Source: Sinonovacula constricta
Lineage: Eukaryota; Mollusca; Bivalvia; Cardiida; Solecurtidae
NCBI GenBank assembly: GCA_007844125.1
Contig: CM017558.1
Coordinates: 50,543,831-50,607,830 of the forward strand
Direction: 5' to 3'
DNA: 64,000 nt
Below the pieces are notes generated by a model. That model did not search any database. It had not been told where the DNA came from and saw only the letters and a list, made by a program, of their open reading frames with translations. This document shows, in pieces, positions 1 through 10,767 of this stretch (positions within the stretch are counted from its first letter, which is position 1; every line of letters starts with the position of its first letter). The position numbers were made by a program, and so were the translations under genes.

Positions 1-720
1 TGGCCAAAACTTAATTAGACATTCGGTCTGGTAAAAGAAAAATTTTTACCAGACTGAACAAGCATTTACTAGACCGAAAAAAAAAGAGTGCTCAATTTAG
101 TGTATATCTAATCAAAAATGAAAACAATATCATCTTCATTTTTGTCCATATATCATAGTTTGCATCAAAATCAACTGTAAGCAGCCAGTTTTCAAAATAT
201 TTCCATATGAAACAAGTGCAGTCGACAACTGTCGAAATTTTAGTATGCAGAATTATTTATACCACGGATCAAGTATGGTGAAGTTAGATACAAGATACTT
301 AAGCAATGAAACATTTTGTGCCTGTTCATTACATAAATTTATTTCAAATATTTACTTGATACAGGAAAATGTGAGAGTTAATAAAAAAATGTTTAATTTT
401 AAACCTATTGTAAACGCTATTATCCAAGCTTATATGGAAAAGGCTGAGATGTTAGGTATTTGCACTTTACATAGTTTGCGCTTGCAACCTATCCGATTAA
501 AATGTTCGCTAACAAATGGTGTTATTTTTTATTTTATAATAAGCAAATGTTGTTTTTTTAAATCACACCAACCCAATGTTTTTTTGTTAAAACTATGGTT
601 TTCTGATAATTTTTTTATTGGACAGTCTGTCTTGCATTTTTTAAAATAAGTCAGACCGAAGCAACTTTTACCAGTCACGCCGTTGGTCCGACGGGATTTT
701 GGGAAGACTGAACATAAACA
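1..720. repeat. Interspersed repeat with fold-back ends
   Basis: Positions 26-56 form a near-perfect hairpin: GGTCTGGTAAAA, a short A-rich loop, then TTTTTACCAGACT. Related blocks in the opposite sense occur near 645-680 (GTCAGACCGAAG and CTTTTACCAGTC), and GACTGAACA-like ends occur at 52-61 and 706-716. This arrangement suggests a mobile or satellite-derived unit of about 650-700 bp, possibly cut by the window edge. Confidence 0.4.
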
Positions 721-2235
721 TGAATATATCTAAAGCACCTTTTACACCGTATTGTGACTCCACTGCATTCGCTTTTTCACCACTTATCAAGTCTGCCACA
801 TTGATTACTGAATTGTGTTTACACTAAACCTTAGTTGCGAGTGAAAAGCAACTTCATTTACAAACAACATTAAGTGTGAAAAAGCCTCGGTCAGGTTTTA
901 ATGGAACTGCAGATAGCTTAAGAGCTTACACATGTGATTGTCTTTTATAATAAATCTGTAGTAACCAAAATGAATCAACCACACACATTCGAGAGCCACG
1001 TGCTCACACATTAAGTATGTGATACAACGTTGATGGCAAGCTTTGTGATTTAAGGTATTAGATGTGTAATCAATCTCATGAATATTTGTGTAATGTCGGC
1101 ATTTAGCGTTTTATGATGTTACATGTTGGGTCATTTACGTCAACACTCGGACTTCAGAGAATGAAATGGAGACAAGGAATCACGGTCAGCGAGGAAGATT
1201 CATCATAAAAGCAAAATTAAAGCGAAGAAAGAAAGAAGTGTTTTTCACATGTTTTTGGTGTATTTCTATTTAGAAAAATATACTCTAATAAAAATGTAGA
1301 AAACAAATGACATTACTGTGTTTTCTTTATTTTTTATTCGTCCAATGTTGACATGTATGAGATTATTTAAAGGTCAGATTTGAGGACATCAACCTAGTAC
1401 ATAAAAAATTCGCAAAACTCAAGTTAGCTGAGGTGAAAAGTTGTTAAAATTTGGAAAATAATCCAGAATACTATGCTGAATAATGTGATATATCTTTTGT
1501 CAGGATTCAGTTAAGTCAATATTACACATCTATTAAAGGATTATTTTGACTTTGTGCAATTGCCCAGTCACCATATTTAGGTGAAAGCAATAAACCTTTT
1601 CAAGATTTCATAAGGAAAGCTATGTTACTAACTGAGGCATTTAGCTTGTTAAAAGTATATAATAAAAAGAGGCCACTACTAGTTATATATAATAAATATG
1701 TGACACTGACTAAATGGTGATGTTGCTCCAGGATGAGACTCATATGCAACAAGAAGCTTCCTTAAAACACATCTCTAGGAAATCCAGAGATAAATTCCTT
1801 GTTAATTAACAAAAGGCTGAAACACAGACAGTTTTTACAGTGAGCACAACCTAATAATTATGACCCAGACATTTGTAAAACTTACATGCAATATCTAGAA
1901 AACCTATGCAACTATTTATGCAACTCTGTTACCAGCGATCGGATTAATAATATTTTTCATTGTCATAAGGAAAAACACCAGAAAGTGTTGCTAACACCAT
2001 ACTTTACAACATAGAATGTGTTATGAACTGAAACTTAACAAAGTCTTCTTAGCTCTTAGTCTGCCAATCATGTTCTGGTAAAGTTCTGACAACTAGTGTA
2101 CATCCAGATGAGCAACTTTCCCAATAGGTGCTGTATGAGCAGGCTCTATACTATTTGCCTGTCTCTACCACCACGTCTTTTGCATTTAGCAAGTAACAAA
2201 GAATTTGAATTTGTCTAATTTGATTAACAACTTAC
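1..2235 (-). other. NAXD intron, runs off left edge
   Basis: This stretch lies downstream of the last visible NAXD exon and most likely belongs to one long intron. It contains a hairpin-bearing repeat at both ends of 1-720 (described separately). I find no exon with convincing splice sites here. The open frame at 245-649 has low-complexity composition and no recognisable domain. Confidence 0.5.
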
Positions 2236-2395
2236 AGCATCAATGACAAGAGGTATCTTTCTTGCCATCACTTGATTGATGATGCTGCGAACATTGCTAA
2301 TAATTGTCTCGTTCCGTCCCATCCCAGGTCCTACAACAACTGCATGTAACCGTGGTAACCATTCTGATACCTCAGTAGGTGCACTGGGACGTTCA
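2236..2395 (-). CDS. NAXD: NAXD exon 5, last exon in window
   Basis: This 160-bp exon has acceptor ATATAG and donor GCT/GTAAGT. It encodes residues 113-166, including [16 protein letters not shown] (nucleotide-site loop, residues about 126-141) and the end KIPLVIDA. The next exon should start with an Asp-Gly-Leu-Trp motif; I see no such minus-strand exon in 1-2235. Confidence 0.94.
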
Positions 2396-5300
2396 CTATA
2401 TCAAGAAACATAATGAAGAAAATGAATGCTACTTTGTTAGAAAACATAGGAAGAAGAAGAGTATTTTAATTTACAGAAAAAGTCAAAATTTTGATTTGCA
2501 ATGGCATTATCAGTCATTTTGTGACCAGCTGAAGTGGTTTTGCCCTTACTGTATCAACTAGCTATGAACATGACCTGCCATTTTAAAATGTGTTTCTTTT
2601 TTTATTATGAGCAAGTATTTCAAGTTTTCAAATTAATTATTTGGACAGTTTTTGAGAAATTGACCAAAACTCAAAATTATCAGCACAGAAAATCCTTGCA
2701 CAAGGGTCTCAACTCTGTTAAAGAGTTTTAGAGAATTTTATGTTTTTAAAAAAAAGAACATTAACAAAAAGGTAAATTGAAGCCGACAAGAGTGTCAAGA
2801 CAATACTGAATAGTTTCACATTTTTCTTCAAAATGGAAGTAAACATGCAAATTTGACCACCAGTGATCCTGTAACATTAATGTTGTCCTTCAAGAAATGT
2901 GATCTTCAATCAGGCAAGACCTTTACAAATATCAATTTTGTTAGCAGAATATTTCTGTAAACTTATGGCATGAGACAGAAATTATTTACATTTTTTATAT
3001 CACAAATACTAGACTGTCCATGACATGTAATACTTACAGTATAGGATGTACAATCAGCTCTGGACTGTAAGACTTGATGACGGACGCTGAATCTCCAGTA
3101 CAGAACACATGGGACAGATCTGCTCCCTGCAGGGTAGAAATGAAATATATTATTTTAATAAGTACAGTCAATGCCTGTTTATGTTTGTAACTTTTCATTT
3201 AGTAAGTAAATCTACAAGATATTACAACCCCATTTGCTAAAAGCACAGAATGGTAAATGGATCATTTGAAAGAATTGCTGCTCCCTGCATTTTATCTTAT
3301 AAAAAACACCTTGGAATCGATTATACAATCTGTTGTTAAAACGAACCAACCGGTTAAACATCCCTGCAGTCTATTTACATGTATGTTCACAATTTATGGT
3401 TCTAACAGCAATCAAAGCTTAAAAATCCCTGGGCAGCAGACTGATTGATTTGCTGTCAATCTACTGGAGATCATGTTTTTACACCTCCCTGGCATATGAC
3501 AATCAGTGTGAAATAACTACTGATGTAAGATCTGATTGACAGTTTGCTGTATTAACTGATGTTTAATGGAAAAGCTTTTTGGCTTGCTCATCCTTTAAAA
3601 CAAACTTGTTAGTGGTGCTAGTGGCCTAGTTAAAGAGTCACAGAATTGTAACTCCTCTGACTGCTTAGCCTCTCACCTTGTAGGTTGGAGTCCCAGTTAG
3701 AGAGAAGGATTTCATGTGTGAAGTAAAACTTGCTGAGGTTATATAAATGAAACACAAAACATTTTGTAAATTATCTTCTTCAATTGACATGTTTTCTTAC
3801 CCAACACTTAAGCCATAGGAAAATGCCAACATTATAAAAAGTGTTTTGTTTAACAATTTAAAAGAAATTGACAGTTTTGATACAGTGATTTTTTTTTCTA
3901 CAAAGCATTTAAAAATTAAATCTGTATAGCTTGAAATATCAAAAAACTGTAATTATTTTACTTACTATTTTCAGTGCAGAAATAGCAGCAAAGTAGGGAG
4001 CTCCAGTATATCTGTAACAATCCAACTTTAAACTAGAAACAATTTGTCTACCATTTATAGTTTTATAATTTGACAAAGTTTTATTTTTACTAGATTTTTA
4101 AATTGCAGAAAATATTTGTCGCTTAAATGGTTTGTTTTACACAGATACATGTGGTTAATATAATTTAAACTACCAATAAAGATAAAACTTGCCTAATTGA
4201 CTACTACAACAGCAACTCAAAACTTCTCTTGTGTGGCAATTATTGTGACTGTTACTAGTTGTGGAAGACCCCAGTCAGATGTTTGGATAGTCACTAGTGC
4301 ACCACAGATTAGCTGCAAATACATTGCCTTGACTGGGCTTTGAACCAATATGGTGAGGAGCTGAGATGTTATGAGCTAGCTTCTTTTGGAAGTTGGTCAT
4401 GGGTAGCCCTTGTTCAACTAAATAATTAATTGATTTCATCTCTCAGACTGCTTGGCACAAATTGAACAGACCTAGGTAAATACTATAGAACTAGGTTAGT
4501 GTCTGATTATAAGCTTAGCAAGTAGCCCTAATCAAGTAACTAAAATAGCAATTAATAGAACTGATATATGCCCCTCTCCCACTAGCCACAAGATACAATG
4601 ACTTTAGATATGACTGTTACCTTCAGGGTTGAATTGCTTAATTAGTGTATGTCAGTAAGTTATTAAGTGAATACCTGTAGAAAATGATAAAATTATAACT
4701 AAGACACTAATAAATAGCATGAATAACCATTTAAAAGGAATGACCTCAAATATGGTCTTGACTGTGACCTTGTCCTAGAGGGTTGCACTAGTAAATGTTA
4801 TGTGCTACATAATATGTACAGTGCAAATGCTATATGTATGTGCCATCCTTCTGCTGTATGAAAATAGGTTATTAAAGAGTTCAACATTTATATAGATTAT
4901 AACCCCCATTTAAAACTAGTTTGCTTCAACTGTTATGGTCTAGTTACAAGAGTATGAGTTGATAAATCTGGTTCAAATCTAGGTGGAGGTACTTTCTGTT
5001 CCTTAACTTGAAATGTGATGTATACAATTACCAACTGGAACTGTTATTGATTTATTTTATTTTTATCTTATATAGGTAATTCTCCATATTTTTCAATCAT
5101 CAAGATTCAAAAAGAATAAAATTCTGTTTTGTGATTTGGCTTCAGTTACACCATTACTTACTCCTGACATCCGCCAATGATTCCAATTCGGCCACTCTCT
5201 CCCTTATGCTGGCTGAAGGTAAGGGGAGGAATAAGGGATTTTACCATCTCAAGTAATCTCCCTTGACTTGGCATGGAACTGAACAACTTCTGATTGGGAC

Positions 5301-6844
5301 ATCCTAAATTGTGATACAAATATCAATACCTTCTGACTAAACTCTACAGTTTCTTGAAAATAGTAGTTGATAACAAAATGTACCTTAAATTGATAAAAAT
5401 ATAATACACTTTTTTATTCAAAAGTTGTTTATATCAATTTAAACTGTCCATTAATAAAAATGTATAACTTGTATTCAAATGATTTATTTATTTATTAATT
5501 TTATTGTTCAATTTCACAATGTTAAAACAATGTTCTTCTTTTTACATGTTAAACATTGTGTACCTTAGACACAGATCTTTTCCTGTTTTTGTATGGGGTT
5601 TTTTTATCAAAAAAGAAAGCAAGAACTCTTTAAACTTAAATTAATTCAAACTCTTATACTTATTTAGAAATAATTTTATAATGTAAGCAGTACACTTTCA
5701 CAAATGGTAGTAAGTGTATGCCATCTCAACCCATTTTCTAAAAAAATTACTACAACCGGTAATTACTAATAAGGTGTTAAGTACAAAATGTGTAGCAAAA
5801 TACCATGGGTGGCTTATTTAGACTTTGAAAAGGGGAGAAAAAAAGTGCAACCATCCATACATTAAACCCATAACCTTTGGCAAAAAGGGTAAATGTTTTA
5901 CTGACTAAATTTACTGACAGTACCTCAAGGAGTGTTGTCATTCACATCTTACTGTAACATCATGATAAAGTTCCAGAAAGGGGACATGAAATAGCATGAT
6001 GATAATCTATAACCAACCAAGGATTTTACTTTTGACTAAGAGAGGGTAAAAGTTATATTTCAAATTTTAGTTATGTAATCCCACAAACCCAGGACTCTTT
6101 AACTAACAGGACATGTTCACTAAGTGACGTAAGTGGACAATTTACACGATCTATCCCTGCACCTAACTACAGATCAGCAATAAGCTGTGTGCAAGTGTGC
6201 ACAAATAAGGATTTCAATCATTGCTGATTTAACATGGTGCATCTTATTTAAAAAGATCACTATTGGTCTTGAAAAACATAAAACTAGGACTTGAGCCACT
6301 AAAATTACTGATGCTGCAGCTCTGATCAAGTTGAGAGAATGAGAGCATATATAAACGTGCAATATATTGTGGGGTGTAGATGGATGCTTGGATGAGGACT
6401 TCCTCATACTTTTGCCAAAACAAATACTACTAGAGAACACACATTGAAACTTGACATACCAAGGCACAGAAAAGCTTTTATTTTACAAAAGTCAGTTCTT
6501 ATCTCATGCAGGAAACAGGTGGAATTCTCTACCACAGACTAGATAGTGACAAGTGCCAATGACATCGATTTTGATCAGCACTGTACAATAAAAAGATGTA
6601 ATAATGATTAATCACATAATGAAATGACTTAACCGTTACTGACAACCAACAGAAAGAAATATATATGATGCACCTGTAATTTAAATAGCACACAGAAAGT
6701 TACTCTGTGATATTACTGTATCGTATTCTTTCTATTGAAACAAAATGTTAAAATTTACAAAATAAAAATTTAATGCAAAATACCTGAGGTCATTAACTTA
6801 GTTTTGCTAAGCAGGCATGCCAACATGCTTCCAACAGACAACAT
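2236..6844 (-). CDS. NAXD: NAXD gene, 5' half (five exons): ATP-dependent NAD(P)HX dehydratase
   Basis: NAXD uses ATP to convert damaged, hydrated NADH or NADPH (NADHX, NADPHX) back to the normal cofactor. It belongs to the carbohydrate-kinase-like (ribokinase fold) family and acts in cytosol and mitochondria together with the epimerase NAXE. Five minus-strand exons (6784-6844, 5162-5303, 3966-4011, 3038-3126, 2236-2395) join in phase through GT/AG borders to give 166 residues. Recognisable family blocks are [13 protein letters not shown] (about residues 54-65), [14 protein letters not shown] (69-82), [11 protein letters not shown] (84-94), SPELIVHP (about 104-111), VVVGPGMGR (about 133-141) and the end PLVIDA (161-166). 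In the family PLVIDA is followed by DGLW, which I did not find in positions 1-2235, so the gene appears to continue left of the window. The family is usually 300-350 residues, so about half is present. The N-terminus is short and may be a targeting peptide. Confidence 0.93.
2396..3037 (-). other. NAXD intron 4
   Basis: This is intronic sequence between exons 4 and 5. The short open frames inside it have no domain signal, and I see no notable repeat. Confidence 0.85.
3038..3126 (-). CDS. NAXD: NAXD exon 4
   Basis: This 89-bp exon has acceptor CTGCAG and donor CT/GTAAGT. It encodes residues 84-112, beginning [14 protein letters not shown] and including [11 protein letters not shown], both characteristic of the NAXD central domain. 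It ends in phase 2, and the split Leu codon is completed by the next exon. Confidence 0.94.
3612..3745 (+). repeat. SINE-C copy (degenerate tRNA-derived)
   Basis: It has a tRNA-like head: an A-box-like start (GTGGCCTAGTTAAAGAG), the text CTTAGCCTCTCACC, then a B-box-like GGTTGGAGTCCCAGT. It lies in NAXD intron 3. The same head order recurs at 16250, 17027, 28755, 31345 and 31606. Confidence 0.55.
3966..4011 (-). CDS. NAXD: NAXD exon 3 (46-bp micro-exon)
   Basis: This very short exon has acceptor TTACAG and donor ATA/GTAAGT. It completes the split Glu and encodes [15 protein letters not shown] (residues 69-83), a signature block of NAXD and bacterial NnrD. At 46 bp an automatic gene finder could easily miss it. 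Confidence 0.93.
4012..5161 (-). other. NAXD intron 2
   Basis: This intron contains the minus-strand SINE-C copy at 4243-4385. Nothing else is recognised in it. Confidence 0.8.
4243..4385 (-). repeat. SINE-C copy, minus strand
   Basis: On the minus strand it reads CTCCTCACCATATTGGTTCA, then AAGCCCAGTC, then TCTGTGGTGCACTAGTGACT and an ACTGGGGTCTTCCAC end. That is the same head-to-tail order as the copies at 28755 and 31345. It lies in NAXD intron 2. Confidence 0.55.
5162..5303 (-). CDS. NAXD: NAXD exon 2
   Basis: This 142-bp exon has acceptor TTTAG and donor GGA/GTAAGT. It encodes residues 21-68, from about CPNQKLF through the basic [20 protein letters not shown] segment. The GRIGIIGG stretch is the glycine-rich first strand and loop of the kinase-like fold and is nearly invariant in animal NAXD. 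It ends in phase 2, with a Glu codon split across the intron. Confidence 0.93.
5304..6783 (-). other. NAXD intron 1
   Basis: This 1.48-kb AT-rich intron separates the start-codon exon from the conserved domain. The open frame on the minus strand at 6174-6467 has no recognisable domain and is not needed to keep phase between exons 1 and 2. Confidence 0.65.
6784..6844 (-). CDS. NAXD: NAXD exon 1 (start codon exon)
   Basis: The exon codes for 20 residues plus one base. The first ATG after an in-frame upstream TAA is at 6844-6842, and a second in-frame ATG follows at 6826. The donor is CAG/GTATTT. Its phase-1 end joins exactly to the phase-1 start of the 5162-5303 exon, making a Gly codon at the junction. 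The leader [16 protein letters not shown] has basic and hydrophobic residues and no acidic ones, compatible with but not proof of mitochondrial or secretory targeting. This exon is inferred from phase and splice signals, because NAXD N-termini are poorly conserved. Confidence 0.65.
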
Positions 6845-7130
6845 ATTTTTCTGTGACACTCTTTTATTATTCCAAAATATTGCAGTTATTAAACGCTGCA
6901 CTTTTGCTTATTTATCCAATTTTTTATTCGTTGGTATAAGCGGCTCACTCACGAATTGCAATATCTCGGGACCATTGGAGCCACTATTTCGGGGTTTTTC
7001 TAACGAACGTGATTAAATATGATATAGTGAGTGAAAGAGCGTCTAGAAAGTGTTAACTAAGGTTGTGTTTCGTTATTTTGTAACGTATTTGAAGGTATTT
7101 GAAGGTAATTTCTAATAACGGGGAACTAAA
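6845..7130 (-). promoter_or_regulatory. Probable NAXD promoter and 5' UTR region
   Basis: This sequence lies immediately upstream of the inferred NAXD start codon on the minus strand. It has scattered CpGs (around 6935-7005) in an otherwise CpG-poor neighbourhood and no clear TATA box at a fixed distance. The assignment rests on position only. Confidence 0.35.
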
Positions 7131-8170
7131 ATAATCGTTTTAAGGGAAAAAAGAAATACAAGCAAGAACTATTATCATAAAACAATACCTTTAAAGAGGT
7201 GACCAGCTGATACAGTTGGGGTTTAGATGTATTATTCCAGGGGCGGACTTAACTAAGGAGGAGATTGGGGTGGGGTCCATGACAATCTGGATTAGACCTA
7301 TTAATTAATGTCCTGAATCTGTGTTTGTTGTTTTGGTCTCTAGCGTTGTTTTGGGCGCTCAACGAGGAACCGGCGAACGTTTCAAAGTACCGGCCTGTTG
7401 GTTGATTGTTATTTATTTAGTCCAAATTACTTACAACTACAATAGTTAAACGAATTTTATTTAAAAAAAAACACTTCTTGCAATATATGTACAAGTTACA
7501 ATAAAATTAAAGGATAGACACACTGGTCGAGTAACAAGTTCTTAAAATAAGTTTAAACTTTCACGCCAATTTAGAAGAACCAGTATTTAGATTTAATTTA
7601 TTTGGGCCCAGTTTTATTAAATTGTCTGCGGTTAAACGGGGCAAATGTGGAATTTATTTTTTCTGGCCTGGACTTCAAATATTTGAGACAAAAATAGCGC
7701 AAGTTTTTATGTTTTAGTGATGTTTTGTGAGGGTGAACTGTAATGAACAATCAAATGTAAGAAATAAGGGCGAGGTGCTAATGTTTCATATTTTGTTTGG
7801 CAACAATGCCAAGGGCTTAGCTAGGCATGAAATGATGTGTAAGCGCGGCCGCTAGCGGGGTCCAGGGACATGCTCGCCCTGAACATTTTCTGTTTCTAGA
7901 TCGAACGTGGTGGTTTCGGTAAGTAAGTTTTGGCCAGCAATCACACATATTTCTTTCAAGCAAAAAACTCCGTAAATATAATAGGAAAATAGTTTCAATT
8001 CCATACAACTGAGCAAACATATAATATACTGAATAAGTTTTATATTAATATTGCCGCTACTATTGGAGTACAAAATTCAACACAAATTAATTAAAAGCAT
8101 CTCAGTATATTATCTATCAAAAATGGAAAAAAAAAACACAATATATTTAAATGTTTTTACCATTTAAATA
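7131..8170. other. Non-coding, transposon-like patches
   Basis: There are CpG-bearing patches at 7320-7400 and 7840-7920, the latter with a NotI-type GCGGCCGC at 7844-7851. They look like old mobile-element sequence, but I cannot assign a family. No convincing exon is present. Confidence 0.4.
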
Positions 8171-8440
8171 ATGCATATGCAGATGTATTTTAACTGCAGA
8201 AAGGTCACATGGTTGGATTATATTATTCCCAGTCTACATACAAGAATCTCCGACAAATCAAGACATTATGTTTATAGATATAATGATATTCTGGATGTTC
8301 CACGTTTCAATACAATAAGTTATGCTACACATGTCTCCGCTATGAGGCCACCCATATCTGAAACAAATTACCGAACGACTTACGTACAATCACCCATTAT
8401 AGTGAGTTCAAACGCCTGATATGAACCTAGGTCTAACCAA
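8171..8440 (+). pseudogene. Non-LTR retrotransposon RT C-terminal relic
   Basis: The plus strand encodes RYNDILDVPRFNTISYATH and then, after a one-base frame shift, YEATHI, a stop, NKLPNDLRTITHYSEFKRLI and a final stop. This is the usual C-terminal end of Jockey/CR1-like reverse transcriptases (Tyr-Gly-Thr-His-Ser ... Trp-Asn-x-Leu-Pro ... Phe-Lys-x-x-Leu). The conserved Trp codon has become TGA. The copy has at least one frameshift and one internal stop, so it is dead. Only the 3' tip of the element is visible. Confidence 0.7.
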
Positions 8441-9019
8441 GTGTAGGTTTTTGTGTACATTTAAATATAAGTATTATTTGTGCAATTTATTTCTCTTACT
8501 CGCTAATTCATTCATTCATCTATTCGTCCATTCATTCAATCATAACCAACTTCTTTCATTTATTCACTCATCTTTTGACTCGTTTTTATAATACATTATT
8601 GTATTCTTCTTTCCGTTAATATATTCACATTTTTAAATTTATAATTCATTTTTCACCTTTAAAATGTCATAGTTGATAATATTGTATATATAGAATGTTC
8701 TGTATTTGACTGTGTATGAATATCTGATATACTCATTATGGTTTTGTAAAAAAAATATTAGATATTTGTAATATTGTTATGTCGGACAATAACTTTAAAA
8801 TAGTTCATGTTGATTAAAACCGACGATAAATAATGATTATTTTGAGTTATCATACCTCAAAATGCAAGGAACGGTCTGCAAGAAAGCGGCCCTAATTTGA
8901 CAGTTGTTAACAGATATATACCTGTAACCCACTTAAAAGGCAAACAATTCAATTAAATTCAACAGTTTATTGCATTAAAATATAACGTGTTTTACAACAA
9001 GACAAAATACATATATAGA
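8441..9019. other. AT-rich spacer between two LINE relics
   Basis: It begins with a decayed ATTC-type tetranucleotide run (about 8504-8560), probably the 3' tail region of the upstream LINE relic. The remainder is AT-rich and featureless. Confidence 0.4.
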
Positions 9020-9945
9020 TAAAGTGATAAAAGGCAAAGGATGTGGAATTATCTGAAGAGCATGTAAACGGTAATAATAATCACGATCTCATCTTATTAG
9101 TAAACTGTATGTAGCTTGAAATGTTTCTTTTTTTTCCTGTTGAGTTGACTTTCATTAATGAAACGAACTTTTGTTTAGTAGGCCAGGTATAATAGTACCT
9201 TTTAAATAAATAAAGCGTAATTGTGAATGATTAGGGCATATAAGTAAAAAGTGGTATTCTGTTTCTGTTTGATTTAAATGACAGTTTCTGCACAATCTTT
9301 CATTTCTGTTTGTATTATTATGTCCGCCATTTTCTTTTTCTAGTTGATGTGATTAAACTCTAAACTGTGTTATTGCTACTGTATATTTGGGGTCGGTAAT
9401 TTCATGTAAATAACTTTCAAAATTAAAAGTTGGTTTAACTAAACTGTATGTACGTGAACGAGTTATAAACTGCCGCTGGCCAGTTGTGAATATTAATGTC
9501 AGTGAACCTTTGTTTCATAAAGTTATGATTAATATTAATACTCTGTTGATTTTTCCAAACATATGAGAGACCTTTGTTTCTAGCTCTTTTTTTATGTGAT
9601 GTGCCCAAGTATTTCCATTATAGGTGTTTGCTGCATTAGAATCTCTTGTCAACATCTCATATGTTTTAAACAAAATAGTGCGACTGTTTAATTTGATTAG
9701 TTTAATCCAATATTTCAACAGAATTAATTCTATACGCTCGTATAATGAGGTAGGACCAAGTTCACAGTATAAGGCATCTAAATTTGTTGAGTTTTTAACA
9801 GTTAATAATTTTCTGCAAAGCTTGGAATGAACCGTTTCAATATCTGGAGCTTTATGATGTCCTCATACATTGGCTGCATAATGAAGTACTGGCATAACAA
9901 GAGTATTAAATAGCTTTCCTTTCTTTTTTACAAAACGTAAAACTG
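9020..9945 (-). pseudogene. Non-LTR retrotransposon RT C-terminal relic (minus strand)
   Basis: Read from 9945 down, the minus strand gives LFNTLVMPVLHYAANV, a stop where Trp is expected, GHHKAPDIETVH, then YCELGPTSLYER and KYWIKLIK. After a gap come NERLCRNCHLNQTETEYHFL and LICP near 9240-9320. These are the thumb and C-terminal Cys/His-type knuckle region typical of Jockey/RTE-like LINE ORF2 proteins. Stops and frame changes are present (for example TGA near 9862), so it is a 5'-truncated dead copy. The order of motifs is intact across about 0.9 kb. Confidence 0.8.
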
Positions 9946-10428
9946 GCGCTTACTTGACAAAATTTAGTTGAGTGTTGGTCCAGCAATCAGTTACATGTAT
10001 ATGTAAAATAGCGGGTTGTTTGTTGCTTCGTTTTGTTTCGAAGATGCGCTTCATAACGTTTCTATCGCTGACACTACATTCACGATTTAGTTTTCGTACG
10101 GAGGAGCATGCGCCAGGAACGGTTTACAGCAGATAAATTGAAGTCGCAGATAAATTGAAGTCTAATCTACCCTAAGACGCAATATTAAATGCCGCATTGT
10201 CACAGATACTGGCATCGTCATTGTTTAGTTTATTATACTTAGGTTCCTCCTCTACCAAACAAGATATAAAATGTATTCATCTGCTACACTTTCTTTATTT
10301 GGCAAATGGATCCTTATATATTTGACCGGAACACTCATTTGATACTTTGTTGATATTACAGTGATGTAGGTATGTCTTGTTCCCCATGCTGTACTTGTAA
10401 TGTACCTGGGTCGAAATAAAATGTATTG

Positions 10429-10547
10429 CCTGTCTGTCTGTCTGTCTGTCTGTCTGAGTCCCACCTCATCACACCCCATTATCTGTCTGTCTGTCTGTCT
10501 GTATGTCTGTCTGTCTGTGTGAGTCCCACCTCATCACACCCCATTAA
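10429..10547. repeat. (CTGT)n microsatellite with duplicated 25-bp linker
   Basis: Two CTGT/CTGTATGT runs are each followed by the same linker (GAGTCCCACCTCATCACACC, then CCATT), so a CTGT-run-plus-linker unit of about 66 bp is duplicated. The sequence just 5' ends CCTGGGTCGAAATAAAATGT, which resembles the 3' tail of a LINE. Confidence 0.8.
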
Positions 10548-10549
10548 AA

Positions 10550-10767
10550 ATGTCTGAATCCGGTCCTGCAGTTGACTTATCGGTAACAATAGCCTCCATA
10601 ATTTTATCACATGATGCATCACGTGATCAGACTGACCTCGTTCTTCGGTCAGCGCCATGTTTATATTGTTGCCTAAAGGAACAGGTAGATTTACCCAAAA
10701 TATCGACACGTGGATTTAATACCGTGTTAACTTAGGAAAAACAGAGATAATCACTAAATTACAAAAG
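10550..10767 (+). promoter_or_regulatory. Possible promoter with non-coding 5' exon
   Basis: This is a locally CpG-containing block with CACGTG-like and TCACGTGAT elements. It ends in a strong donor-like site, CAAAAG/GTAAGT at about 10767. It could be the promoter and untranslated first exon of a plus-strand gene, possibly the CRACD-like gene 30 kb downstream, or a relic. No coding potential is claimed. Confidence 0.25.

Noticed and set aside
245..649. 134-aa open frame near the left edge
   Set aside because: Low-complexity AT-rich translation inside a repeat-bounded block within an NAXD intron, with no domain and no splice logic.
6174..6467. 97-aa minus-strand frame as an extra NAXD exon
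   Set aside because: Exon 1 (6784-6844) already joins exon 2 in phase, and the frame has no family similarity.
7817..8073. Overlapping minus-strand frames near the GCGGCCGC site
   Set aside because: No domain, in a CpG-bearing patch that looks like old transposon sequence but cannot be classified.
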